Source of the DNA: Eleginops maclovinus
Lineage: Eukaryota > Chordata > Actinopteri > Perciformes > Eleginopidae
Assembly (NCBI RefSeq): GCF_036324505.1
Contig: NC_086366.1
Span: 18,678,927 to 18,742,926, forward strand
Reading direction: 5' to 3'
Length of the DNA: 64,000 nucleotides
Made by a program: the position numbers and the translations under genes. The notes under the pieces are model-generated. The model saw only the letters and a list, made by a program, of their open reading frames with translations. It did no database searches and had not been told where the DNA came from. Positions 14,071 through 25,600 of the stretch are shown here, piece by piece (position 1 is the first letter of the stretch; each line of letters opens with the position of its first letter).

Positions 14071-14773
14071 GACTGTTCAGTTATCATTCACCAATGAAAT
14101 GAGCATCCAAACTTGAATCAGAACCGCTGCATTCTCAGAGCCCGGAATGTTGAGCACATATGACCCAACACTCCAGTTCTGGGTTCCACTCATTCTAGTA
14201 GAACACATCCCCTCCATTCTATTTGCTTTAACGGCAAAAAGTTATGTACTGATGAAATTCAAAAGGAGAGGAAATGTCAATTTAGTTAATAAATTCAAAT
14301 AAATTGCAGACTATAATGAACACTCTATTTTGTGTGTGTGATCACTTTTCATTCCATATTTCACTGTATGCAGCATTTGGGAGCAAATATTTCCTAACTT
14401 AAATAATTTTGGAGTTTATAAAATAACAATTATAATTATATTATATAAATATATTATATTCCCAAATTGTTATGCCAATATTACTATTGTTTTTTCCTTC
14501 CCCTGTGCACGTCCATTTACTTTTGTCTTCCGGTTTTTAACATATCTCTAGCTAACATAACTATTTCTGATCATTATTTGATTATTAACTAATTATTACT
14601 ATAAATTGATAATAATTATAATATTTCTTGCTGCTTTTTTGTTATTACTATTTATTTATAGATTTTCAATATGATTTTACTTTATCCCCTAAACCATCAT
14701 ATGCTCAATGACGCGTACAACTAGACACACAGCAACAAAAAAACAGATGCACAGAACACAAAAGGTTAAGAAG

Positions 14774-15440
14774 TTGGGTGTTTATGTAGTTTTGAGTACA
14801 GTTAGTCATTCTCAAGATTAAATATTCAAAGGCTTAATGTCATATCATATACACAACTACAGTCTAGGACTGTAATGAATGAAAAACGTCGGTCAAAGGT
14901 TCCTCAATTACAAGACATAACAAAACAAATAAACAACAATAATAAACAATATTACAATAATAAAGGGCAAGCTCAGGCATTAAGTAATCTCATGGCCTGT
15001 GGGATAAAACAGTCTCTGAGTCTGGTGGTCTTTGTCCTGAAGCTGCGGTACTGCTCCCAGACGGCAGGTCCTCCATGGATGGCAGCTCTGTCCTGGTGAT
15101 GTGCTGTGCAGTTTTCACCATTCTCTGTAGAGCCTTACGGTTGTGGGCGGTGCAAATGCCATACCAGGCCGTGATGCAGCTGGTCAGGGTGATCTGTATG
15201 GTGCACCTGCATCATTCTGCAGGATATATGAGGAGTAAAAAATAGCCATGGTTTTTTTAAAAAGGGTGTAAGCAATTGAAAAAAACTGTAAATGTATAAA
15301 AACTTTCTGCAACATTCTCGCCTCAATATCATCAAAAGGGTCAGACTGAGTGATAATTAGTGGTTCACATTTATCCATTTGGACAAAACTACATTTCTTG
15401 CAACGTTTTCAAAAGCATTTTGCAGGCAGCACTGTTTTCA
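14774..15440. repeat. Second copy of the 10-kb repeat, split by a LINE
   Basis: 14779-14812 and 15212-15235 together reconstitute the segment seen at 10441-10495, in the same orientation, with a LINE fragment in between. The 7-bp word tcattct occurs at both junctions (14806-14812 and 15212-15218), as expected for a target-site duplication. Confidence 0.6.
14813..15211 (-). mobile_element. 5'-truncated LINE fragment (ORF2 C-terminus, decayed)
   Basis: Read on the minus strand, 15205-14980 encodes the C-terminal end of a non-LTR retrotransposon ORF2. Recognisable pieces are TSCITAWYG, then CTAHNRKALQRMVKTAQ, and, after a frameshift and internal deletion, RTKTTRLRDCFIPQA. These are hallmarks of the reverse-transcriptase protein tail of a common fish LINE (Rex1/L2-like by memory). 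It is interrupted and non-functional. AT-rich 3' UTR-like sequence follows towards 14813. It inserted into an older repeat, leaving a 7-bp duplication. Confidence 0.75.
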
Positions 15441-18400
15441 ATCAGCTTGCTGAATAGTGACAACCCAAAAGCTGGTGGCATATCCCAGAGCACTGGACCC
15501 AATCTGGGAGCAGTACAAACATTCTAAATGTATTGGACTTCAGAAAGCATCCTACTTCTTCTTGTGGTGAGGAACAGAAACATCTGTACCTTACGTGAGA
15601 TGATCTGCACATCTGGCCTGTGTCCTGATTGTGTCAGGGGTGTGGGCATGCACCAACAGCTGCAACCAACCACTCCCAGATGTTTCTGATAGGCCAAGTG
15701 TCTAGCTGTTTGTTAGGCGTGGGGTGATCTTTGATCCCTCGACAGCTTTGGCAGTAGTGTTATCGTGAGGAGGGCCTGAGAGGCTCTGAGAGGCACACAA
15801 CGGAAGCGCAGCAACCTCACAGAACGGCCTGTGGTGCACTGTGGTGAAAACAGGCATAGTAAAGTGACTTCAGCTGTGGAAAAGAACTCTTTGGAAACCA
15901 CCCAGCATCTTTATTCAGACCAAGTTGCGCTACTGGCATCATAATAGAGGGAGTAAATACATAAGTATAGTTTATAACCTTGTGATTTACAGTTTAACTG
16001 AGAGCAAAGAGAAGAGTATAATCATTAAACGTGTCTTTTATAAAAGAAAATGAATAAGACACTTTGTAATAAAACCTTAAAAAATAATAACTGCTAAAAA
16101 CATCAATGTTTTTGAATTAAAAAATATGATGCTTTATTTCTACAATGAAATACTTTTTCCATTATATATCAGTGCTGAGTAGTGTAGCATATTGTGTCAT
16201 AAATAACCCTTTTTTTCTTTTCCACTGCAAAAAGGGAAGAGGTTTGCCCTTCTGCTTACATGATCACTCTGCCGGGGCTACACGTGGCTAAAACCTCTTT
16301 GAACTGCATGAACATCCTGCTCCTACATCCCAGGGCTATAAAGGCCTGACCATCCCTGTCAGCGCCATGACAAGCTTTATACACCCACCATTTTGTTTAA
16401 AAGAGAAGTGGTGCCGGCCAAGCCAGAATTTCAAAAATAAACATGGCATTTATGGACCGGAAAAGGCTTCACATAGCTATGCCACTGCTGCTTCCCCTCT
16501 CATCGAGCATTGCTTGGTTTCACTGCAAGAGAACTTTAGCACCCACTCCTGAAGAGTTAGCAAAGTATAGTATTTGAAGTGTAAATCAAGTCAGTTTCAA
16601 TAACATTAGAGACTCTAATCAGCGTGGTCTAACCAGTAACAGTGCCCTACCAGAAATGGTAACATATTGGCAGTGAACAGCTAATGTTGCGATTGATGCA
16701 TTGATCACAAGTGTGCTTTATACTTGCATTCTCTCTAATATCCATCAGGGGGCTACTTCACTCTTTGGAAAATATGTCTAATTGTATGGAAGTCTATGAC
16801 AAAATTACACAATCCCTAGAGTGTCAAGTCATTTTTTTAATACACTATGAGGTTTATTTAGTTTAATTATGATCACAATTTGAATTTCAAACATGATAAA
16901 GTAGGGTATGCTTGAGAGCTGGACTACCTTGTGATTGACTGCTCTCCGTGATTTCATCTTAGAACTTTGACACTTTCATAATTTGATTTCAGTTCATAAA
17001 AGTTAGCTGGAACATTTTTGATCTTTAAAAAACTATTCTTGCTTTCAAATAGTCCACGAAGCTGTGATATCCTGGTGACTAAATCAACTTTTTCACATTC
17101 CACGGTTCATCCACAAAGGGGAGGAGGAGCAACCTCTTTACAAAGCTAGGCAGACCATCTGTTGTAGGTGAGATTGTCTGATCTTGAGACTCTGAACTTA
17201 TGAATAGCATACTTTATGAGTATACATTTTTTTTAATGATTCAACTGCTTAACAGATATTTTGAAATTAATCTTCCCCTTCAGTTAAGACATTAAGACAT
17301 GATTAATTTATTTGTATATCTCAGTGTTATAAACTGCATATACTGTATGTCAAGTCTACAACTCAGGCTACAACTCAAGGGCAACAGTTCCAAAACTAGC
17401 CGAACTTTAAGACAACAACATGGAGTTGTAAGATAAACCAAACAACTTCAAAATGCTGTTCCGTGCATCAGCGTACTGTACTCTCATTGTAAAAATTATC
17501 CAAGTCTGTTGTTTATAAAACAAGTGTAATAAAGAAATATTATCAAAATCCCTGAAATGTGATCAAATGTTATTTTTTCCTATTGCCATTGTGCTTGGGT
17601 TGACATCAATGTTATAATAACATGACGTGAATTGTATAATATGTTAAATTACTGGCATCAGGCTTGTTTTGACCCTATTCAAAAAACAAGTCTATTTTCT
17701 GCTTGCCATGAATAATTTCACAGTATTGTGAGACTTCAGTTTCAATATAATATTTTTTCATTGTTGTACTTTTTGTATAATTTAACACAGTTTGACACCC
17801 CTGCCCTATGGTTAAAGACTTATGTATTTTGCCATGCCCCGCAGCTATTCATTCATTAATATTCTGTTCAGTCAGTCAACCACTCTTGGGTTGCCTCAGA
17901 ATAGTCATGCTATAGAGTATTAGCATTAATAAATAAATAAAAGCTTCACGTTAGACGTTGAAACGTAATAGATCTCTTCAACTTCTTTTGCACTATTGGT
18001 CCCAATTAAGAGTCTGTTTAACTGCATATTAGTAGGAGCTCTGTAATAAATGTGAAACTTATTGTATTGTGTATTGTATCACAGGCAGAGCTATTTTTTC
18101 CTCATAATATTTTTTCCAAAATACCTTTTAAGTAGTTTTTGATGGTTTCTTCACCACAGGCAAATTTGTTTTATAGCATGCAGAGCCATGAGCTGTAATC
18201 AAATCAACAGAATCCCAAGTAACATCCCAGACAACAGCAGACTGCCTGCGGGCACTGCCTCACAGTGGATCCGCAATAGTTGAACAGTGAATCTGGAGGC
18301 TCCTCACAGCAATTCACAGCAAGTCTTTCTTACTGAATTGTATTTGATTATTTGAGCCGCTTAAATGGTCTGGACAGCTGCTGAATGGTAATTTACCGTG

Positions 18401-19439
18401 CAATGTTCAGTTCAAAGTTTGAGTTTACTCCAAAGTAAAAAAAGAAAACGAGCAATGGTGCACCCTTGTGGTCATTTAACTGAATGAAAACCCAAAGATT
18501 CCATTACGCTGGTGAACAATAACCTGCACATTCTGCCATTACTTTAGTGGGGATACAGTTGTCATGAAAACCTACAGACATAAAGCAGCATACTCTGTAA
18601 GATGATTTATTTTCTAGTTAAGCTTTGGAAGCAATCACCAGATAAACTGTTGATTGTACCTCATGACGGTTTTATAAATACATGTGGAATACTACAACAG
18701 ACTAAGAATACAATATATAGCTCACCCCTAAATGAATAAAATAAAACACATAGCCTGACCTTGACATTTGGGTCGCTGTTGTGTATTCTTCCAGTCTCCA
18801 ATAAAAAAAGAAAGAAAAAAGAGCCAAGTTCAGATTGAGGTGGGAGTCTGGTCATGTTTTTTTCCAGCTTAAAGTTTTGAGATTTGGTTTGGCAATGTCT
18901 GCAAAGTTTGTTAAAAAAAGTAACAGAGAAAAGGCTGCATTTTTGTTGTAAACCACACAGTCTTTAAATAGGCTACAAAACTAAACCACAACTACGTCTA
19001 CATGTTCTCAGCAAAATGTGTATTTTGCCAAAATGATGCTGTTATTGAATGGAATTAGAACATACAAGGTATGTTGAGAACTAAAGCAAATAAAACATAG
19101 ACTGGACTGAGAACACCATTTATTTTGTCCACACTTTGCACGAAGAAATACAGTTGCATCGTTAGGAAATGCCAGCTTGTGTGTGAACGTTTTCTATCCG
19201 TTAGAGAGTTTATCTTCACTACAATATTTAAAATAATGTATATGAGACATTTATTCATGGTATTCAAGCATAAAAAATAATAATATTACCATCTTCTTTA
19301 CTGTGTCGGTCTAAGTTTGTCTTGCAAAAATGATCTTGATCGCAATGAATCCATGGTTAAAAATGTTTAGTAGGGCCTATATCATTTATTTAAAAATATG
19401 TATATTATATATATATTGCAGAGACATTATTATATGTCA

Positions 19440-19676
19440 TGCAGTAGACTAGTTTGCATTAGTTTGCGGTAATAATAATGCAGGGTTGCTTAGAAGTACG
19501 CAGAACGCAACCAATGCGGAACGAAAGTACAGCAGCAAACGTTTCCGGCCGGATGACAATTACGTCGGACAGATTTCTGTTTACACGACTACAACGTGGG
19601 TCACTGACAGAACTTTTTGGCATGTTAGGAAGTAAAACCTAAAGTCATTAATATCAGTTTTTTTCTGCATATTGAA
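19440..19676 (+). promoter_or_regulatory. Probable URB1 promoter and 5' UTR
   Basis: Immediately upstream of the URB1 start, the sequence becomes richer in CpG (several CG dinucleotides between 19497 and 19580) and contains tttccggccgg, an ETS/GABP-like core typical of housekeeping and ribosome-biogenesis promoters. There is no clear TATA box. The transcription start site was not determined. Confidence 0.45.
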
Positions 19677-22600
19677 ATGGGTAAAAAGCGCCAAAGCGAA
19701 GACTCAGCGGAGTCAGAAATTCCGCTGAAAAAAGAAGTCCCGGAGTTCAATGGGACTGTATTTAAAGCCATGCTGAAGGAACCCACCACAGCCATGAGAG
19801 GTGAGTTTATTGTGTACAATTTGGCTACATCTCAATAATATATAATTGCAATTCGTTAATACATAAATGTACCACTTTTGTTCCCCTGCAGGACTGGAGA
19901 CATTCATTTCCACCGCTAAGCAGCTGCCATGCTCTGATCTGTATGATGTGGTTGAGGGTTATATCAAAATTTCTATGGAGTGTGCAGAAATTTTCAAATT
20001 GCTAGAAAGAGAAAAGCACGTAGAGGCTGAGGTAAGTGACTTTTCACAGTTAATGTTAGTGAAACTGTTATTAAACCTGTTTTGGGGCATGTAAGTGGAT
20101 CTAATCCAATTCTGCTTCTGTCCAGATGATGCTGATTTTTGAGAGCTTGGAGATGATCCTCCTCCGGACAGCAAGTGACCTGTCCCACTTCAGTATGGTT
20201 GGCAGTGCTATTGTGAAAAAGATCGTTTCTAGCCATGTGAAACTCCTACAGGGATCCTTCCAATCAGAAAAGCACAGGTTAGTGTGTAAACCTCATTGCT
20301 AGGACTTCAAATTTCAGTCCTCTCAGTTTAAAATGTGCCTCATTTCGTGTTTCCCTTTGTGCACAGGTTTGTCCGTCAATGCCTCAGTCTCCTGTCAGCC
20401 TTGGTGTCTCAGGGTCCAGAAGCTGCCAGAGATGTCCTGAGTAACATTCACGTCAACAAAGCTATGTCTGGACTGGCAAAGAGAAGGGATACGAGGGTAT
20501 GATTTAGCAATTTTCAGTTTTGAGTATGTTTGTTGGATTCTGTAGATATGTTTGTTTAAAATCTTCTCTGAAATTACTCCAGGGAAGACCTGATGTCCGC
20601 ATGGCTTATATCCAGTTTGTGCTGTCCTTTTTGGTGTCTGGAGACAATGCTACAGTTGGACAGATATTAGAAATCAAAGGTAATAATTAAATATGCATTC
20701 AAATGTACACGATCAACTCGTATCTCAGGTGTGTTAATGACATGTACGTGTTGGTGTGTCAGAACTCCTGCCAGAGATCCTGAGTACGGGTCTGAAGGAG
20801 GAAAGGATGTCCATAGTCAATCTGATTTTGTCCACACTGAAGACGAGAGTAAGTGCTCAGCAGGTTACACATATATATATATTTTTAAATACATGGATTT
20901 GTTTATTGTATTTGTTTTTATTTGTCCTTCTGCAGGTGGTTATAAACAAGGGAATAAGTAAGACACAGAAAGTGCGTTTTTTCACACCTGTTGTGTTGGC
21001 CAACATAGCATCTCTGTATAAATGGAGTGGGATTGTGGATGCAACCACTGATGACGACAGAGTGAGTTATTATCTTTTGTGTTATTGTGCTGCTTTTTCT
21101 TTTCAACCTGTGAGTCTAAATGTTATGCATCTCCTTAAGATGGTAGAAGACTCAGAGCATGCTGGGATATCTGTCATCCGGGAACTTGTTCATAGTTTCC
21201 TTCTTGACCTTTGTTGCTCTCGTAAGCATGGTATCAGCTTTCACGATGCCAGCTTTGGCACAGCCGGCAGGTGAGTAATCAATCTGTCAAATGTACCTTT
21301 CTCTCTTCTGGAAACTCGTCTTGCTGATAAAAGGACTTTCATTTTGTTTCCCAGAGCTGGCAACATTGTCTTGCTTCAGTTCTTGGTGGGGCAGAAGCAG
21401 GCCACAGAGGATGAGTTGTTGACGGACTTGGTGGTGAATGTGTTGAAAGCAACCCCTGACATGTTGGCCAGATACTTTAAGGAGACGCAGTACTCATATA
21501 CCCCCCGCCTCAAAAGTGCTTGGCAGGACAATGTCAAGCTACTTAAAAAGGTACTTGCTAGTATATTAGATTTGGATTAAACTAATTTACTTTTGGCTCA
21601 TATCAAGCTTTTCTGTTAAACAAATATACAATGATATCTTGTGAATTTATTTGTCAGATCTATGAAGCCCAGCCAGAGATTTCCTCGGTCTTTCAAACTC
21701 GTGAAGTCATCCCTCTCCCTCGCCTGCTGTCCATGATCATGGTGGTATCCCTTCCTCCGGTCTGCAACAAGGCCTTCTTCACACAGGGCCTCACTGTAAG
21801 TGACTGAGACTCACACAATGCATCAATCACTGCTTCAGCTGCTGAACCACAAAACTCTGAAAATGTGTAGAATCTTGTCATGTTTTATCAGAATATTTCT
21901 TTTTGTATTTGACAGTTTGCCAACACAGGTGTGCAGCTCACAACTCTGTCCTTGATGAATTTCCTCTTGAAAAGAGCCAACAAGAACATGAATTACCTTT
22001 TGGATAAGTCTGAGTGGCACAGCTCAGATGTATACACTGTGGACATGATGGGGGATTTGGTGCAACAGTACAGGGAGATTCTCAGCAAGGTAAGCTCAGG
22101 AACGTGTAGTCTTAATGGCCACAAACAGTCAAGAAGCACTGTTTAACAACTCTTCCTACTCTGTTCCAGATATTGCCAGATATGACAAGCATAGTTTCAA
22201 AGTGGCAGTCACTTAGCAAGAAAGAGAAGACGGATTGTGAAGAAAAAAAGACAAAAACTGAAGGGGTTGTTGAGCCGACACCTAAGAAAAACGAAGTGCC
22301 CGGTAATAATACTTGCATAACATGTTTTTAGTATATTGATTATCATTCCTCTAAAACATTTTATTGACGTTGTTTTTTTTGTGTTCAGCAGTTGCTGAGA
22401 CAGCCGAAGTAATTCTGCTGAAGACTCTGATTCTCCAGGTCATTTGTCTCTACCAGAAAGTCGTGCCACATCTGGTTAGCCAGTGCAAATTTGATTTCAG
22501 CAAGCTCTTAAAAGGTAATGTTTTATTTATCATTGAGTTCACATATAAGTTATACTGTATGTTTCAAGTGTGATGCTCTTTTGTCTTTAACAAGACTTTT

Positions 22601-25600
22601 AAAGTACCTTTTGTTTAACCTCTCCAGGGATAGTGTCGGAGAAAGGGATGCGGGAAGAAGTTCCTCCAGTTTTGCAGTATCAGATACTGCAGTTGGCCTT
22701 GGATCTCCCTGCAAGCAAGTTTTCTTGGTTTCGCATACAGGTGAAAATATTGCACTGTTGTACTTTTGTTCACTATTTCATCTTTATTTCTCAATGGTTG
22801 CTGTTGAGCAGTTTTGTATTTGTTTTAATGTGTTGTGTATGCATTTTTCTTCCCAGGATGTAGACACAGAATCATCATCTGGAGAGAAGTCGGTACTTTA
22901 CCTCCTGCTCAAGATGTTTGTCAGCAGCAGCAGCAGCCACCTGAAAAGTTCCACACGACAGCTGGTCCTAAAAGTAAGGAACATTTCCTCTGTGTGTTTG
23001 ATTCCAGCCTGCACTATATGTGAGACATAGGTATTTAGATGCTATATGTGACTTTAAATCTTCAAACCCGACCTGCTTTAGTCTAACTGGGCAGTGACAC
23101 TGTAAGTAAGTCACATAATGCACTTTCAGAATACATTAATACATTAAGTTCATGCCTCAGTCATTGTTGAGCATAAAAGTACAGCTTGGAGTAATTGTTA
23201 TTTCATCTGAGAGCACAGCCTTTTTTGTAGGGGAGATGTAAGCAGTACCTAGCTACATAAGGAAACAGGTCAGTGCTTACAATTAGTAAAAGTAGTTTAT
23301 CTATATTACTTGAAAAGTATAACGACACTGTGGTAAAACTCATTATCATTAAAGGTCATGAAGAACAGGCAGCATATGGGAAAGTATTTGTTAATATGCC
23401 TCTGTTCTCTGTATTGCCTAAACTCAGTTTTAGGAGAAAGGTGACCACTCTGATATTACCTACCCGCTATATTGTTTTCAGGTGCTGAAGGACAGTGGAG
23501 TGTTTGAGTACACCTGGACTGAGCTGGAGCTCTGGCTTGACCAGCTGGCCAAAGTACAGGCAAGCCAACAAGAGGCTGTCATCCAGTTCTTAGAGAGGGT
23601 GAGCCCATTTTTTCTTTGGATTAGACAAAATAAGACAATGTGAATCAATACATTGTAATTATAACTGATATTCCCCTCCTTGGTCCAGGTGCTGGTGAAA
23701 CTGGTGTGTAATTCTTACACATACACAGACAAGGTTGCCAGCTTGGTCCAGGAGGCAGCTTATCTTCAAGCTAACCAGAGTATCCAGGAGGGCGACACAG
23801 CCAGCATCCCAATCTCACACATAGATGGTGAGCATTTAAAGATGGAATCACAGTTAATTTCTTTCCACCATTAAAACGTTTTACGAAACTTGTTTTTTAA
23901 AAATCTGACAATGTCTTGTAGATGTCTTAGACATGCTGGATGTCATCATGGAGGGTAATGAAGGTGAGATGGAGGCGCTCGGCCCATCTCTGAGTGAAGA
24001 CCTCATCATCCAGACCTTCCCCTTCAGTGTGGTCGTACCTGCTGCACTGGAGGCCCGCAACAAACTGCCAGCAGACAAGGGTAAAGCACAGCATGTAATG
24101 TTGAGAGTGGAACCATGAATAGGGTCTGTTCCTTGTATGAAAATTGTGTTTTAGTGTTGATGCACATTTTTAAGCATTACTATAGGCCATTTCTTTCCCC
24201 CAGCTGACATTTAACACTAAGCATATTATAGATAGCTCCATTATATTCAAGTTTCCAAGTGACAGTTAGCTAGCTTGCACAATTATAATACCCTCAAATA
24301 AAATAATGTAAATAACCCTAATTCAGCCAAAATGAATATGATTACTTAAATCTGAACTTAAAGAAAGTGATCATTTCTTCATAAAAATGCCTGCGATTTA
24401 TACTTTAAAAGTGTTTTCTATATTGAATTTTTCAAAACTTGTTTAGAATGGTATAATAATGATAATCATTTGCCTTTTTCTTCTCAGGGGTGGTATATGA
24501 GTACTTGTCTGCCGTGCTTTCAGATGTGCTGCACTGTCAGAGAGAGCCGCTCCCGCTCTGTCTGGCTCTGCTGCAGTACGATAAAGAACTTGGGTCCACA
24601 GAACTCTCCGCTCCTCCTCATCCCTCCATCGTACACCTTCATCAGTATTACTCCAAATGGCTTCCTCAGCAAAGCCGGGAGGAACTGGTTGGTATTTGGT
24701 TGAAGAAAGAGATTGTTTAACTGAAAGAGTAACATTCTTGTGAAGTCCTTACAATAATTACATTAATGCTACTCTTTTTTTGCAGTTCAAATCCTTTGAA
24801 AACCATTCAAAGGGATCGTCAACCCCTATTTCATTCACTGCACTGATGGAAGCTGCATATAGCCAAGGACCAAAGGCTTTGCTTGAGGATGCATTCAGGA
24901 AGAATGTGGAAGGAACTCTAGCTTCAATGTTGATTGATGATTTTCCAGTAGCAACTAAGCAGATATTACTCTACATCAAATCAACAGTGGAAAACCTTGG
25001 CACGGTAAGAGCACACAAGATTACTAATCAGTATATTTCTATTAGGGCTGTTTTCGACTAAGGATTTTCATAGTCGAATCTGATTCGTCAGATTTTGCCG
25101 TAGTCGACTGATAGTCGAACCTTTTTTCAGATAGCAGCTAGATCTTATTTTTCAGTTCAAACAAAAGAGCTCAAAAAACATGGTAGGTGTGAAACAAATA
25201 CCTTTATTTATTTAAAGCCAGATGAACGAAACTGGGCATATTAAACATCACAACAGTTCACATAAAATCGGAACAAAATGGCTTCAAAAACAACAACGTG
25301 CCAAAACATGCCTTTATCGCTCAGTTAAGAACCTATTTCTTGGCTTTTAATTCACAGTTTACACTCGGGAATCGGGATAAAATAATCGCAACAGCCTGGA
25401 ACTAGTGCAAAATGACATAAATGTTTTTAGAAATACAATAAGCCTGCCTGAATAAATAAAAACAATTATACAACAACGAAAAAATAAACATAATAAAAGT
25501 CAGAATCGAATGGGCTTCAGAAAGTGCACATGCAGCAAAAAGAGAGAGAGAGAGAGAGAGAGTGAGAGAGAAAGAGACGCTCCCCACGCAGCCTCCAGCT

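Larger units (their letters stand above)
14071..19440. other. Intergenic region between PIM-like gene and URB1
   Basis: Apart from the nested repeat and LINE fragment at 14774-15440 I see no gene. The plus-strand ORF at 16367-16552 and similar short frames have no recognisable domain and no splice partners. Confidence 0.55.

Noticed and set aside
22974..23481. URB1 intron 15 as host of an H/ACA or C/D snoRNA
   Set aside because: Ribosome-biogenesis genes often host snoRNAs, but I could not find a consistent box C/D pair or hinge plus ACA with supporting stems by eye.
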